Assembly (NCBI GenBank): GCA_018398815.1 | Contig: CM031610.1 | Span: forward strand, 29,501,789 to 29,565,788 | Source: Conus ventricosus | Taxonomy: Eukaryota > Mollusca > Gastropoda > Neogastropoda > Conidae | Direction: 5' to 3' | DNA length: 64,000 nucleotides | The notes under the pieces: model-generated | The model's database searches: none | What the model was told of the DNA's origin: nothing | The model's input: only the letters and a program-made list of their open reading frames with translations | Made by a program: the position numbers and the translations under genes | Shown here: positions 26,191-40,361 of the stretch, one piece after another | How the letters are laid out: each line of letters starts with the position of its first letter | How positions within the stretch are numbered: position 1 is the first letter of the stretch

Positions 26191-29100
26191 ATGTGGATGT
26201 ATATTACTTATTTATTAATACTTTAATTAAGTGTGAATTTGGTGTTGTTAGATTTTCTATACCCAACATTGATTTTTGCAGATTACAGTTAGTGATTTCA
26301 ACGTGTTGGTTTTTAATCCTAGGATTGGTTCTTTTAATCTTTTTTTAATGGGTTGGGTAAGGTTTTGCTTTTAATCCTTTTTTAATATATATATGTGGTA
26401 GTTTGAAACGTGGTGACAGTCCTGAGATAACCTCTGCTGTTGACGGGACTATAATTTTTAATCTTAATCTTTAAGATTTTTACAAGATGCACAATCAATT
26501 TTTTTCCAATATGTATTTCAAAAAGGTATTTTTCTGGTTAGTGAGGGGGAAAAATGCGTACATATTCACGTGCACAAGAATATAGGAACAAGCAACACCT
26601 TTACTTTGATAAGTTCTATGCTACTTACTTACTGACTCTGATGAATTGCTTTTGAACCTTTGATGTAAATGGTGATGAATTGAATCACATCATTTTTATT
26701 ATTGCAGATGTGAATTATTATTTGTATTGTTTCCACTCTGAATTTTCCCTACCCCCACAATGGATCAGTTGAAACAAAGAGAGGTAATGTCACATACAGA
26801 TTATGTGGCGGTTTTCTCACCAGATTGTCTCATCGCCTCAGAGCGGAGTGCAAGTGTGTCTAGATATTTCAAGAATCCAGTTTCCAAAGCCCTGTTTTGC
26901 ATGGTTGCCACATTTCATATGAATATTTTCTAATTTGTACATTTTGTTTTATTAAGATGTGATTTTAAGGTATTGTAATAAAATATTTTTGCTGTGCGAT
27001 CGAAAAAAAGGAAACAATTTCATAAAAGACTACCGTAACTGCCCAAGTGTTCCTTGTGGGTCCGACATCACATTGAGAGGGTTTGACATCAGCAATAACT
27101 TAAATCACCGTTCTGAATTGTTGACAGCTTATGACTGTTCATCTATCGTCTTGTATTTGTTTGTTTCCTGTATGAAGTGTTTACTGCTTTTGTTATGATA
27201 ATTTCAATCCAAAAAGATGAGGTAAACAAGGCATAAATGATGTGATCATGATATCTATACATTAAAACAAAGAAATAGCAGTCCTTCTGCACTACCTCTG
27301 TCACTGATACAGTGAACATGTTAAGCATACGAGCAGGATGCTTTGTTTTTTTTGCTACAATTTGAAATTAAGTGATGCATGTATTCTTTAAGTAAAAATT
27401 TCATGATAATCATTCATATCTGTTTTTTTTATTTAGCTTTAAAATCCATGAGAAATGAGATAACCATCTGGCATTGGCACTTCTTACTGCCTCTTTTTGG
27501 GGGTATCGCACTTTAAAACAGTTTTTGGGGGTCTTTTCTTACTGAGTCATTAACAGAGTGTGGTGCAACTATTGAAGGTTGTGGATATACTTTGTGTAAT
27601 GCTCTTCACATACTGATCCAGTTTGACAGGCAGACAGGGTAGCATTAGGCGTTGACTATACAGGTGCTTGCAGTCCTGCCAAATTACAGCATTAGCAGAT
27701 CAAAAGAAAGGACAATACTTTTCTTACTTTCCTTTGTCTTGTGTCCTGATACTTTACTTTTCACTTATTTTGAGGGTAAAAGGGAAAAGTTGGGGACATA
27801 GTATAAAGATCTGTCACATGCTTTTATCTTGCCATATTTGATAAACCGCTCAGCATACTTTTGAATGGAGCAGGATGCTCAAGGGTGTTTTCTTATTACC
27901 TGGGCCCCAAGAAACTGCCCTTCTTATAGCTTGTTAACTGAAGACTTGTGTGTGATGAAATCAGCTTTGACTAACCCCAGGGAAATGGGACTATTTCATA
28001 AAGCCTCACAACTCTTAAAGGTACGCATTGCTCAAGAGCACCTCTTTTGGTTGAGGTGAAGGTGCTTTTTTTCTTCTTTTTTTTAATAAATTTTTTAAAT
28101 TGTTTTTTTTAGTGTTGACCTCTGTTCTTCTATGAAATGTGAGCTTGTCATAGGTAGCCTTGAAATTAATTCTTATCTGAGACTGATACAGGCTGTGCCT
28201 GTTGATCGAATTTTGAGGAGATTTTTTTTTGGTATGTTTGCTGTAATCATGATTTTTAGAGTAGGGAAAATGAAACATACTCTCTCTGTCTGTCTGTCTG
28301 TGTCTCTGTCTGTCTGTCAGTCTGTCGCTTTCTCTCTGAATCCTTCATTTTAGACATAAAAATGTAAATAAGCTGATTTTGTAGGTATTCTTTTGTCTTG
28401 TTAAACATTCTCTCTCTCTTGCTCTCTCTCCCTCTCTCTCTCTCTCTTACATTCTGTTTCCAGAACCCCTGTAGCATTGCCTTTTGTGATAACATTTGCC
28501 TATGACCCTCTGTAACACATGAATTAATTAGTAATTATATCTAATTAGTTCTTCACGGGAACAATGGGTCAGAAGAAAAAATGATGAGAAAATGTCTACT
28601 GTTAATATGTTGGTAGTAACAGAAATGGTCCGTGATTGTCAGTAACATGACAATGGTTGCTTGAGCTGCAAAATTAAACACACACACACATACACATGCT
28701 CTCTCTCTCTCTCTCTCGCTCACTCACTTGCTCGCACAAACAAATCTGCGGTCATCTTTTGTCCCCCTCTTTCAAAGCAGGAACAAGGAACATGTGGACA
28801 ACTAGGACATATGTGTTCAGTTTAGAACACATGAGAATCCACACTCATGCTTGAAACTGCCTGATTGTGAATGCTGTACTGTGTTTTTAAGGTGAATGTG
28901 TGTTGATAAGGCCTATATGTGTTAATAAGGTGAATATGAATACTTCATCAAACAGACAAGTTTTCTTTTTATTACTTCATATCGCAGACTTTTTTTTTTC
29001 TCAAGATTTCATGAAAACATAGTATGAAGAATTCAGTGAGTCTAATTGTTTTGCTAGCTTTCATTGAAAATGCAGGTGAAATCTAGGTATGAAGGAGACT

Positions 29101-29752
29101 GAGCCTAAAGTTTTGAAATATTAAAGAGTTAGCGGTAAGGGGGCTTTATTCGTCACCTGTCTGTATCTCTGAACTCATCATGGAACAAAACAACTTTTGA
29201 GGTAAGGCAGCCCTTGGAGTCTGGATTGGATCGTCTCTGTGAACTTCATTTTCACCCTGATTCATGCTTGAACACTGTGATGCTTATAAATGGTGTGCTG
29301 ACATTCAAGTTTTAAGTACCTTGTCAGTAAAGTGTGGTATTTCTGATATGTGGTAGCAATTGTCATTTTCAGTGTTAGATGGCATTTACCAGTTCTGGAT
29401 GTGTTGATTGCTGACAGTAGGTGCAGCCTTTTTTTTTTTTTTTTTTTTTTAATCAGAAAGTGGAATGAAAGTGTGCAAGCACCAGAGACTGTCACATAAA
29501 AAGATGGAGTTCCTACCTCCATGAATTGAGTTCTCATTTTTTAAGCTGAAAGTAACATGTTGTGCATTTGGTGGAACAATCAGATATTGTGCATAGTGTT
29601 TTCAAACCAGAACTAACATTAGTCTTCAGTATTACCACATTTGTTTTTACAGCAGATGCTTTTTTTTTTTTTTTTTTAAAGAAATGCATTTGATGTGAAT
29701 ACTAGAAATGTTGAAGCTATTTTATGAAACATGTGAAAACAGTCTCTTGATG

Positions 29753-29798
29753 CACACACACAGACACACACACACAGACACACACTCACAGACACACA

Positions 29799-29878
<80 letters not shown>

Positions 29879-29896
29879 CACACACACACACACACA
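29753..29896. repeat. (CA)n with CAGA and CTCA variants
   Basis: ACACACAGAC-type variants at the left end, then about 100 bases of nearly pure CA. Confidence 0.9.
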
Positions 29897-30893
29897 AGAA
29901 AGCAGTTTCTAAATTGTTATTGCTTAGGTCAGAGTACAGCAGACATTTTCTTCTCGTTTGAATGCACACACCAAATCTCTTATCAAGGATAACCAGATGT
30001 GAACAAGTTAGACCTTTTGGTCTTCTTTTAAGTTTTCACACCAAATAAGCGAGTAGAAGTGTGAAAGAAGAGACAAGCACACAGGCAAGCAAGTAAAACA
30101 AATGAAAAAGAAATTAAAACCATTCCCATGAAAGATAGAAATATTTCCAGCAAGAATGATGACATCCTGGAGAAGTGAAAAATGATCTGTCATATTATTT
30201 TGCTGACTCAGACATGAGTGTCTTTGGTTCTCGTAAGATTCTGTCCTCCACTGCAAACTGTTATTTCTTACATTCCTCATCTTGGACAATAATCTCATGG
30301 ACAGACTTGACATTCAGTATGCAATGAAGAATGATTGGTGTATATGCAATATCATATCTTGGCTCTGTTATATCATCCTTAATCGAAAAGAAAAGAAAAT
30401 AAGAGAAGAGAATGCACTACTGCCTGTGTTTGGCTACCAGTGCACTGCTAGCTGAAATCAGCATGAAGTACTTGCCATTAAGTCAGTCAAAAGTTTGCAC
30501 CAACTATCAAAAATTCTAACATTAGCAGTTGCCATTACACTCTTATCAAGAGATTAATGTTAGTTACCCTATTTAAACATTCACTGATTCGGGAGAAGAA
30601 TCTGGATTTAATAGACCTATTCGATGAGACAGAAAAAATCAGGGGAAGATAACACTGCCTTTCTTTTGAAAAGAGTTATCTTTTCTCAGTTTATGGGTCA
30701 AGCAAATAGATCTAAAGAGTCAAATATTTGATTTGAAACGCATGCCAGGATGACAATCAAAGATATCAACTGTCTGCATTCCAGATGCACCATTTGACAT
30801 CACTGGTTTATTTTCTGTCCCTGACTTAACTGTTAAGTTGACAAATGGAGCACAAATTGGTTTGGACTTTCCCACGAATGGTATCTGTCCTGT

Positions 30894-30942
30894 GAAAATG
30901 GCAGGCTCGCTCTTTCTGAAAATGGCAGGCTCGCTCTTTCTG
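30894..30942. repeat. 24-bp perfect tandem duplication
   Basis: GAAAATGGCAGGCTCGCTCT followed by TTCT is present twice in a row. A third start (GAACATGAG) diverges at once. Confidence 0.9.
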
Positions 30943-32557
30943 AACATGAGCTCAGATTACCTCTGCTGGAGGTTTCCGAACATGGTTTGTTGGCTTGCAT
31001 TCTGTTTGAGTTTAATGAAGTTGATTGTCTTTGAATAGAGGACTTTGGAGTTATGTTGCTGATGTTCACTGATACGTTACAAATGCCGAAAGGTTATCAA
31101 CTCAGGTAAAAGGTTTAAAGACTGGTAACACTAAATCATTTATCTTGTCTATCCAGAAAAGTAGCCTATTGAGAGCTACCTGTTTTTATACTCACATTCA
31201 TTCTGTCTCAAAATTGTTTATAAATCGATAGCTGAAGTGTTTTGTGTTTTCTTTGAAAAGTATATTCTGTTTTCTGTAGTTTTCAAACAGAAAGCATATA
31301 CTGAACAAAAGAGAGAGTAACTGTTTTGCAGTATTTTTGTATGAGTACATTTATACCTAAGTCTATTTTTGCAGCTTAATAAAGGGGATAAATCACTCTA
31401 GTCTATGATTTTTATGGAGCTGAAAAAGTAATTTAAACCTGTTAGTTATGTATTGTTTTCATAAAAAGGAATGAAGAAAGCCATAAAGCATTAAGCTTTT
31501 TCGAGGGGAAAATTCAGCTATCTCACATTGAAACATTGATATTCTTAAGCCCTTTGCTCTTCATATTTAATGTAATATCTGTGAAAATATTGTCTGATTT
31601 TTTTTTTAAATTACTTTTTTAATTATTATTATTAGTTGTTTTTTTTTGCATGGAAAGGGGTGATGGGAAGGAGGAAGGGAGAGCATATTTGTGTAACCTT
31701 TTTAACTTCTTTGTTTTCCGATATTTGTATTGTGCATTCCCAGAAAGTGAGGTACAGTGTTGCAGTCTGTGTGCCTTTTATCATGTGGTTTGTCTTCCCA
31801 GGTTTATTTTCCATGGTCCATGTACTTGCCCTTGGGCTGGAAACCATTATGTTATAATTTATATTTGTTATCAGTGGTTTGTGACCAGTCTAGGGATGTA
31901 TCGAACCGTGTAGATTCGTCACTGAAGTCCAGACCTCATCGAGAACATAACTTGATCATGTTTATTTTGATGTTTCTGTAATTATATCTGTTTTTATGCT
32001 GTGATATGTTATCCAGGATTCATTGCTGTTTTTGTTTGTTTGTCTGTTTTTAATGGCCATTTTTCAAAGTACAGGTTATGGTTATGTTTTTTTAACATTT
32101 GTTCTTTAATATGTATTTATATCATGTTATATCTTCATTCCGTCTATCTGCCACATTTATTTTTATGGTGGTAAATATGTGTTGTGTATTTCACTATTCA
32201 CCATCTTTTCTGGAAAGAGTTGAAACAAACAAACAAAAAGAGAAATGGAGAAAAAAATCACACACACAATCAAAAAGTAGGACCAAAAAATCACTTAAAG
32301 AAGTTGAAATTTGTTGTGTTGTGCTTGCACAAGCTGACATGGGATATTTGGCATGTCACATGAAGAGGAACTTCCGTCCACAGATGAGATCACCTCAGAA
32401 GGGAAAACCAGTATGAATGAACTAAGAAGCACCTGAATGATCAGATTAGGGAACCAGTGTCATCATGTGAACTCATACATTAGTTTTTAAACAGCCATTC
32501 ATTACAAAGATGCCTACAGTGCTTGCATGAATACGTCTGCAGACGCACAAAGACAAG

Positions 32558-33047
<490 letters not shown>

Positions 33048-33368
33048 ACATGCATGCACGCAATCCATTTGTGCATAATTAAGAAAAAACATGCATGCCA
33101 CACAATTTTCATAGTTATACCTACATAGTTAGACTTACACATTTCCCTTGAGAATACAGGTTTCCAAATGTCAGTCAAACACTATCTTATTTCTTGAAAA
33201 TTTATGATTTGTGTTTCATATTTTTTCATTCTTCCACTTGCATTTGACTGAGTCTATTTTGAGAAACACTTTTTAAAAAATCCTGCTTCATCTGCGTTTT
33301 TTTTCCTTTTTAAGTGGCTTCCTTCCCTCAGTCTACTACTATACCCTTCCCTTAAACCCAGTTCTTAA

Positions 33369-34562
33369 AGGTCTATTTAGAGATTTTCGATAATTTGTTA
33401 AAAACAGGTCTACATGTCATATAACTACAGTATGGTATTCATTTTTCAAAAAAAGTCGCCGGAAGAATTTAATAGATAAAAAACGAGTTTTGCACACCTG
33501 TTCAAACCCCGCGCGGTAGACCGAAAACCGTGACGTCACTTGATGGACTGGCCGTCAGCCGCGACCTACACAACAAGCCAACGCCATGTGAAATCAACAC
33601 GAGTTGCGATCCCCCACAGCCTAAAAAGTCACGAGAGGGTGGCAGATATTGTGCTGTAGGCGTGTGCAGCAGCTCAGCAGGAGACGGATATTCTTTGCAC
33701 ACATTTCCATCTGATCCAGATTCTCGAAAGAAGTGGATTGGTTGGTGCAACCATGCCGGGCCACTAAGTTATTTTTACCACGTCAGTTCCAGCTGGACCA
33801 CGGAAACGAGCTGTTCCGACAATTGCCGAGCCTGTTCGAGTGGATCAAAAACTTCGTCTGCATTGTGCGCGTATACTTTGAAGGCGGAGTGGTAAGCTCG
33901 TACAGATGAGTACGATAGTCGCACGTTTATTCTGTTCTTATCTATGGACAGATCACACTTGTTAAATTGAATGAACACGTTAAGGCTTGAGGAAGGAGAA
34001 TCTCCGCTCGCCGTCCACGCGTGATCGCATCAAGAAGTCAGTCGGTAGCCTCCCTCGAGACTTCGGTAAAGTCCGTACGCCTTCGGAATGATGTGTTCGG
34101 GCGTCCAGCTGGAACTGAATAGCTCGTTTCCGTGGTCCAACTGGAACTGACGTGGTAAAAAGAACTTAGCGTTCAAACTGATATGATATGGTAAAGGCCT
34201 TGCAGAAACATCCCCAGAGTTACATTGGCTGTCGCAATCATAGTCACTGCTTTTACATGATAAATTAAATACCGATCGAGATGTGCAAGAACCATCAGAA
34301 TCGCTTTCTGTCGCCGTTGGCTTGTTGTGTAGGTCGCAGCTGACGGCCAGTCCATCATGTGACGTCACATCCAAGAGTAGTTAAGCCATGCCAAGATTTA
34401 GTTGATTACCTCCCGTTTTCTTGATTACAGGTGAAAATGCCCACTTTCGCGGATCGATTTCGTGTGATCGGGAGAGAATCGGATGTTTATTTTACCAATT
34501 TATCAAACATTTCATATTTCTGCATAAGCTGACCAATTATCGAAAACCTCTAAAGTAGACCT
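33369..34562. mobile_element. 1.2-kb TTAA-flanked fold-back DNA element with THAP-domain remnant
   Basis: The ends are imperfect terminal inverted repeats of about 32 bases (AGGTCTA...TTTTCGATAATT), each bordered by TTAA (33365-33368 and 34563-34566). Inside, two further blocks are inverted copies of each other: 33530-33583 against 34316-34368, and 33772-33812 against 34121-34161. The sequence between the blocks differs on the two sides. The left side encodes half a THAP zinc finger; the right side, on the minus strand, opens with the same DGLAVS and DLHNKPT segments and then diverges. This is a non-autonomous DNA transposon built from two inverted partial copies of one parent end. TTAA target sites are typical of piggyBac-like elements, while THAP domains are known from P-element and some other transposases; the superfamily is unresolved. 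Confidence 0.75.
33530..33895 (+). pseudogene. Truncated THAP zinc-finger coding fragment inside the fold-back element
   Basis: The frame reads RYCAVGVCSSSAG, then LHTFPSDP and RKKWI. This matches the first half of the THAP DNA-binding domain: C-x4-C (positions 41 and 46 of the frame), a Phe-Pro pair, and Arg-Lys-Lys-Trp. The domain's later C-x2-H pair is absent; after HAGP the sequence passes into the 41-base inverted block and loses all THAP likeness. There is no in-frame ATG before the domain. It is therefore a remnant of a transposase or host THAP protein N terminus, not a working gene. Confidence 0.7.
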
Positions 34563-35216
34563 TTAAGCCTTACTGCATTCTTCATCCCATGAGAAATTTA
34601 AGGTACATTCAAAGAAGAATACCGGTGTCTATTTCTATTCTTCTTCTGAGCTCTGAGAATGCTTTGAATTGTTCGTAAAGTACATTATTGATATCAGTGT
34701 GTGATATGTGTGTCTGTATGTATTTTCCTTTTTTTTCCCCTTCAAATTTTGAATATCTTTTTTTTAAAATGAATTTCATTGGTAGCAAGATCTATCGATT
34801 TTTTTTTTCTTTCTTTTTTTTTTTTGCGTCCTGTGCACTTACTCATGATGGCCAGTTTATAGCATGCCAAACTGAGTGCATTGTTCATGCACGCCTGGTC
34901 GGGAAGAATATCCACACTTACGTGGTGACTGTAAGTGGTTATGGTCAGTTCCTTCTGTCCATCCCTGTTTACAAGCTCTTTGCCAAAGACTGTGAAATTT
35001 TTTTTTTTCCATGCTTTTCAGTCTTTACAGGTGTCTGTGTGCGCACATTTAAAAACAGTCAAGCATTTGTGGACTTTATTAGCACACATGAACACACAGA
35101 TAGGCATGAGAGTGCTTGCTTGTGCACACACATGTGCACACACACATATACAGGCATGTGCGTGTGCACACTCACACACACACACACGCACACACACACG
35201 CATGCAAGCACGTACG

Positions 35217-35247
<31 letters not shown>

Positions 35248-35249
35248 CA

Positions 35250-35294
<45 letters not shown>

Positions 35295-35552
35295 ACACAC
35301 ACAGTGTCTTTTCAAATTCCACAAAAGAAAACACCATTGATGAAAAGAGTATGTACAGTGCACAAGAAAACATATCTGATTTTCCTGCAGATACAATTAT
35401 AACCTGTTTCCAGCGATGTTACTTTAAAATCTATTTGAAATCAGGATGTGATCCACTTCTACTTTTTAATCATCTGATCTTTATGCATACCAGTTGTGAA
35501 GGCTTTATACTAGCATTTGTGGTAATGTTCATATAACCTGAGAGTGTTGAAA

Positions 35553-35611
<59 letters not shown>

Positions 35612-37357
35612 CGCGAACCCTTTCAAGCTCTTCCCCTTGCTTTTTCCTACCTTTTCAGATCCACATAGATAAACGGTATTCGGTACATTTGTGATAGTGT
35701 AATCAGTTGAACAGTTCCTCCCGTATTGACTTGTTTGTTCTATGATGTGTTTAGTATGCGGCGTTTTTGTCAGCTACCTGTACAGTTGGTTGCTTAGTTG
35801 ATATATTAGCTCATTGGTTTGCTTATTTCATCAAAAAGGTGTTAGTTATAGTGGTCAGAAGTGTAAGGATGTTGTTTGCAAATTGTTTCATTATGTCATT
35901 AGATTGCTTTGCTCAGTTTTGTTGTAAACTCAGACACTGTGTTGAGCTTACACCAAAGAAAAAAAATTCGTGTTTAATGTTAAAAGCACATTTTGATTAT
36001 GACATAGCCTTGTACCGGATATTAACACAAAAGTATTTTATATTTTTGCCTGTTGATATAAGTGTATGCTTAAAAAAAAAAGAAGATCCACATGATATAA
36101 GTTTTTCATCTGTCTGCCTCTCTATGCATGCATCTGTGCATTTCTTAATGTAAATTTTGTTGACATTGGCATCTTCTCGGAAAAGAAGAACAGAGATCTA
36201 ACAGCGCTCAGTTGCAGTGAATGATTTGGAAATTGAATTTAACAATGCAGAGTTGGTGTGGGTTTTTTTCCCTGCCGCGACAGCTATAGCAAGAAAAAGA
36301 AAGAAAGCCACAAAGGCCAGGCGTGAAGGATGAATATTGATGCCAGTACAAGAACTTGGGGTAGGACAAAACAAACAAACAAAACATGAACTAGGATGGA
36401 AAAACCAGTTGCACTACCCTGCCTTTGGTAAGCAGTCAGAATTTTATATGGAGAAATTCGTGAAACAATAGAGGGCGAAAATGTGAGCAGATCATTAAAG
36501 ATCTATTTGTGGGGAGCAAAAAAAAAAAAAAAAAAAAAAAAAGAAGTTCTGTGCAACGATACCATGCAGTGCACATGTTTGTAGTCTTAAAAAGAGGAAG
36601 GTTCAGGAGGGAAGAGGAGAAGGAAGAAATTGATACAGTGCAGCAGAATGGCAGACAGTATGATACTGAATGCTTGTTTAAAATCCCATCATACATGGGA
36701 TATCAGTGATTTACATACCTCATTATTTGCGTTTTTGAAGTTTTGCACAAAAAGTAGTTTGACTAATCATGGGGAACTGCACAGGGACTGTGTTCACAAA
36801 GCCGCAGTTGATTGTGAATACTGTATTCGTGGGTCACAAGCATTGCTCAAATATGTGCATGTTTTCTGGGGGTGAAAAATCCAGCACTAACGATCTAACT
36901 AATCCAGCCTTCTCATCAAAAGATTACAAGACTCATAGCTGTGTGGGTGGAGGCTATGCGCACAAGATTGGATTTTAACCTGTGCTCATTACATGGCAGA
37001 ATGAGCACACTACCTCTGTCCTTATGCTTATCCCTCCTATATCAGCAGTGTTGCTTTTTGTTGAATGATGTAATATTTTCTTACTGATTTGTTATTTATT
37101 TGTGCCTGCTAGCTATGGATGTTGATGTATTAGTCTTCTCGTGTATGGGCTGCTTGAAAAACATGTTTACTACTAAAGTTGGTATTTGCTTTTTGAAACC
37201 AAATAAAAAGTGGTAATTCAACATCATCTGTTTTCTGTGTTATTGTGAAACTGATGATTGTGTATATAAGGTGGACCTAGAGGATAATGGTGTAGGCCCT
37301 ATATTGGTATGACTGAAAGATGTGAGTGTGTTTGTGTCTGTGTGTGCGTGTGTAGGT

Positions 37358-37413
<56 letters not shown>

Positions 37414-37660
37414 GTGTATGTGTGTTAGAGAGAGAGAGAGAGTATCAAAATAGGATACCAACAATATTCTCATTGATTATCAGACAGCAAAAGAAAAACT
37501 CATCAAAGACTTTTCATAAGAGATAACAGAGAATGCAAAATGAATAGGGAATTGATGAATACATCAATAAAAACATACTAACGAAACTGAAAATCTTTAG
37601 AAAGGAAAAATAAACAACTCTGCTTTTTTTCAGATACAAATATAAGGAGAGAAAAAAAAA

Positions 37661-38030
37661 GGTATCCCAGTCATCTGTTACACATTGTAGGCTGCAGATT
37701 GGAAGGTTGTGGGTTTCAGTGCCATCAGGGATATTCGTGAAATTTTTGGGTGCAAGAGTGGTTTCCTACTCTAGAGTTTAGTGTGCTATAGGCTCAGGAC
37801 TGTAAATACACAGTTGAATTTCACCCTTGTAGGTAACTGGAAGCATTTTGGACGGTGTTCTTTGTATTTCCACATCCACACTACCTGTATCTGTATTCCT
37901 CGGGCCGGGTGGACACGAGCACATTATGATGGGAAATTTAGAATACAGTCCTTGCATGCAGTTTCGGGCAAAGAATGGGACTCCATAACGTTGTCTTCAT
38001 CATCATCATTGATTATCATTGAAAACAGAA
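37661..38030 (+). mobile_element. tRNA-derived SINE, diverged copy 2 of the 12.6-kb family
   Basis: Matches the 12645-12991 element block by block: GGAAGGTTGTGGGTTTC...GCCATCAG, then a TTTAGTGTGCTATAGGCTCA block, then TTCCTCGGGCCGG, then a TGCATGCAGT block and a final TCATC-rich tail near 37999-38012. The A box is more degraded than in copy 1. Divergence suggests an old insertion. Confidence 0.6.
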
Positions 38031-38651
38031 GGGAAAACTCAAATTCTCTTTTTCTCATTTATCATTTTCATTTATCTCAGGGTCAGTGTCCTCTCCATGT
38101 CCATGTCCATGGAGAATCCATGTCAAGGTCGTCGTTTCACCAAGGTCGTAGGGTCCCTTGGCATTTCGTGCGTAATGGTGCTTAGTCAATCCAGTGAGGT
38201 CGGATGATTGGAAGGAATAATAGAATTTGTCAAGGCAAGGCAGAGGCCTGGCATCATCTGTCCTAATTTGATCCTAAGCAGGATTGGAGGAACAGGAGGG
38301 GGGTGGGGTGGGGGGGGGTGGGGAGGTAGGGGACTCTGTTCTAGAAACAGGTAAAGAGACGCAAAGGATGTTGACAGGTCTCAAAGACATGACTTTCGTC
38401 ATTATTTCTGTCTAATTGGGACCTGGTTGATCTTGCAGACTAAATTACGTCATCCCAAATTACTTGAATAGTCAACAACAAAAGTGGGCAGGTGACCGGA
38501 ATGTATTTTTTTTAAACATAAGCTTAAGCAGGTACGACGTAATGCAGCATAGGAATAAATAATCCCGGGTGATGAACACTTAGAAAAGAATGTATAAATG
38601 GTCAAAGAACGTAAAGGCATGAACTATCAAGCTAGACTAAGAGAGCTGCAT

Positions 38652-38698
38652 TTACACTCATCCAAACAAAGGCATTACACTCATCCAAACAAAGGCGT
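38652..38698. repeat. About 23-bp tandem duplication
   Basis: TTACACTCATCCAAACAAAG with its GCA/GC flank occurs twice in direct succession. Confidence 0.9.
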
Positions 38699-39065
38699 AT
38701 AAGAAGTAATCTTACTGAGACCCAAAAAACATTTAATAACTTATAAGCTATAGCTTTGGGGCATTCTTTTCACTGTCATTATAAAAACTAAAAATGAATG
38801 AGGTGGGCTGAAGCAAATATTCAGTGTTTCGGACCTAACGAGCGTAAACATCGTTTTGGTAATAGAGTTAATAATCTCTGGAACTCGCTGTCACCTGAGC
38901 TTGAAAACGGCACCACCTACTGAAATATGTTTTTTTGGTAATCTATACATTTTAAGCACTATGGTAGGCCTATTTCATTTATGATGATTAATTTATAACT
39001 AAAGTGCGCCATGCAAATGGCAAACTTCCCATTGAACATTGAAAGGTAGGATGTATATATAAGCC

Positions 39066-39277
39066 GTGAAGTCTGGGCTTGAGTTAAGTCTCTATAAACT
39101 CTTTCTTCTGCTGCTACCGCAGCTGTTGCTGCTGCTGCTGCTACTAACTTCTCCCACCACTACCTTTGCTGCTACTACTACTGCTGCTGCTGCTGCTACT
39201 ACTACTTCTCCCACCACTACCTTGCTGTTGCTGCCGCTACTACTGTTACTTCTACTTACACCCCCCCCCCCCCCCAG
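39066..39277. repeat. Trinucleotide (CTG/CTA) tract with internal duplication, then poly-C
   Basis: Imperfect GCTGCT and CTACTA runs occupy 39105-39258. A CTTCTCCCACCACTACCTT block with its following triplets occurs twice (39148 and 39206). A C-run of about 17 follows near 39261-39277. Confidence 0.8.
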
Positions 39278-39350
39278 CTCCCTAAGACAGCCAGGTTAGA
39301 GGAGTTTTTTTGTCCGGTAGCAACATCAGTGCAGATCACTCTCTCCCCTC

Positions 39351-39388
<38 letters not shown>

Positions 39389-39411
39389 ACACACACACAC
39401 ACACACACACG
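39351..39411. repeat. (CA)n tract
   Basis: Nearly pure CA of 60 bases with one CC step. Confidence 0.9.
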
Positions 39412-39499
39412 ATAGTTTGGAGAGAGGAGGAAGGGGACTTCTCTGAAGACCTGCTTCCCAGCTCTCCTTACAGTTTTTCCCTACTATCGTTTGTTGAAG

Positions 39500-39574
39500 C
39501 GTAGGCCATCCTTTGCTTGCAGGATGGATGACACTCAATAAAGAATACACAACTAACCAACCAACCAACCAAAC
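39500..39574 (+). mobile_element. Candidate retroposon 3' end with AATAAA and (AACC)n tail
   Basis: GGATGGATGACACTCAATAA, then AGAATACACAAC and four AACC units. Sequence with AATAAA followed by a short tetranucleotide tail is typical of LINE or SINE 3' ends. The 5' limit is unknown. Confidence 0.4.
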
Positions 39575-40215
39575 AGGCACAACAATGTCATGCAGGCATC
39601 CCCAGACAGAATGTACCATCCTTAAGGATGGAATTTGAAACTGACACATAACCGAAAAAAAACGTTCTCAACATACAGAGCTGGACCTCGGATTTCCAGC
39701 TGTTGAAGAAGAGGAAGCTTCCGTATGATTCCCCTGAAATGTGCATTATATGAATATGTGTGAAATGAATTGTGGAATCGTAAGTTCTAGTAACAGCTGT
39801 GAAAACTCTACGAACGGAGGATCCACAAGTTTTCAGGGTGTTCCACACAGAGCAGAATATGCACGTTTTGCAAATGATGTTTACACAGACGAATTTTGCG
39901 GAAAGAAAGGGCAATAGCTAGATACCCCCCACCCTCAACCCCATGCCCACATCCCCTTCCCCCCTAATGATCCATCCTTTCGGACCCCTATCAATATGTA
40001 GGTGGCGACATTGGAAAGGATCGAGGGATAAGAATCGCTTTACCCATCCCCTACCCGTTCCTTCCCGTCATCTCTTGGGAGGACACCTTTCGGTGAAGTC
40101 ATCGAATTGCTTCCGTTCCTTCCCCATAAGGACGAACTGATCCGTTGCTGTTTAGCCTAATTCTGTAATTATAGTAATAATAATGACATAATAACAATCA
40201 TAATCATAATAATAG

Positions 40216-40287
40216 TAGTAAGCGTATCTCCTATGTGTCTGTTTTGTTAAAATATGCATGGTTCTTGGATATTGGTGTCTGCTTCTG

Positions 40288-40361
<74 letters not shown>

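Larger units (their letters stand above)
34570..39060. other. Stretch without recognisable gene
   Basis: Contains (CA)n at 35150-35302, (TG)n with GC end at 35555-35615, poly-A at 36519-36543, (TG)n then (GA)n at 37330-37442, and the SINE copy at 37661. Long frames at 34688-35536 only read through CA repeats. Confidence 0.5.

Noticed and set aside
34688..35536. 282-codon open frame on the plus strand
   Set aside because: The frame crosses T-runs and a (CA)n tract, giving His-Thr repeats, and has no conserved domain. It is open by chance.
39105..39258. Poly-Leu or poly-Ala coding exon
   Set aside because: The CTG/CTA triplets are open in several frames, as expected of a trinucleotide repeat, and no flanking coding was found.
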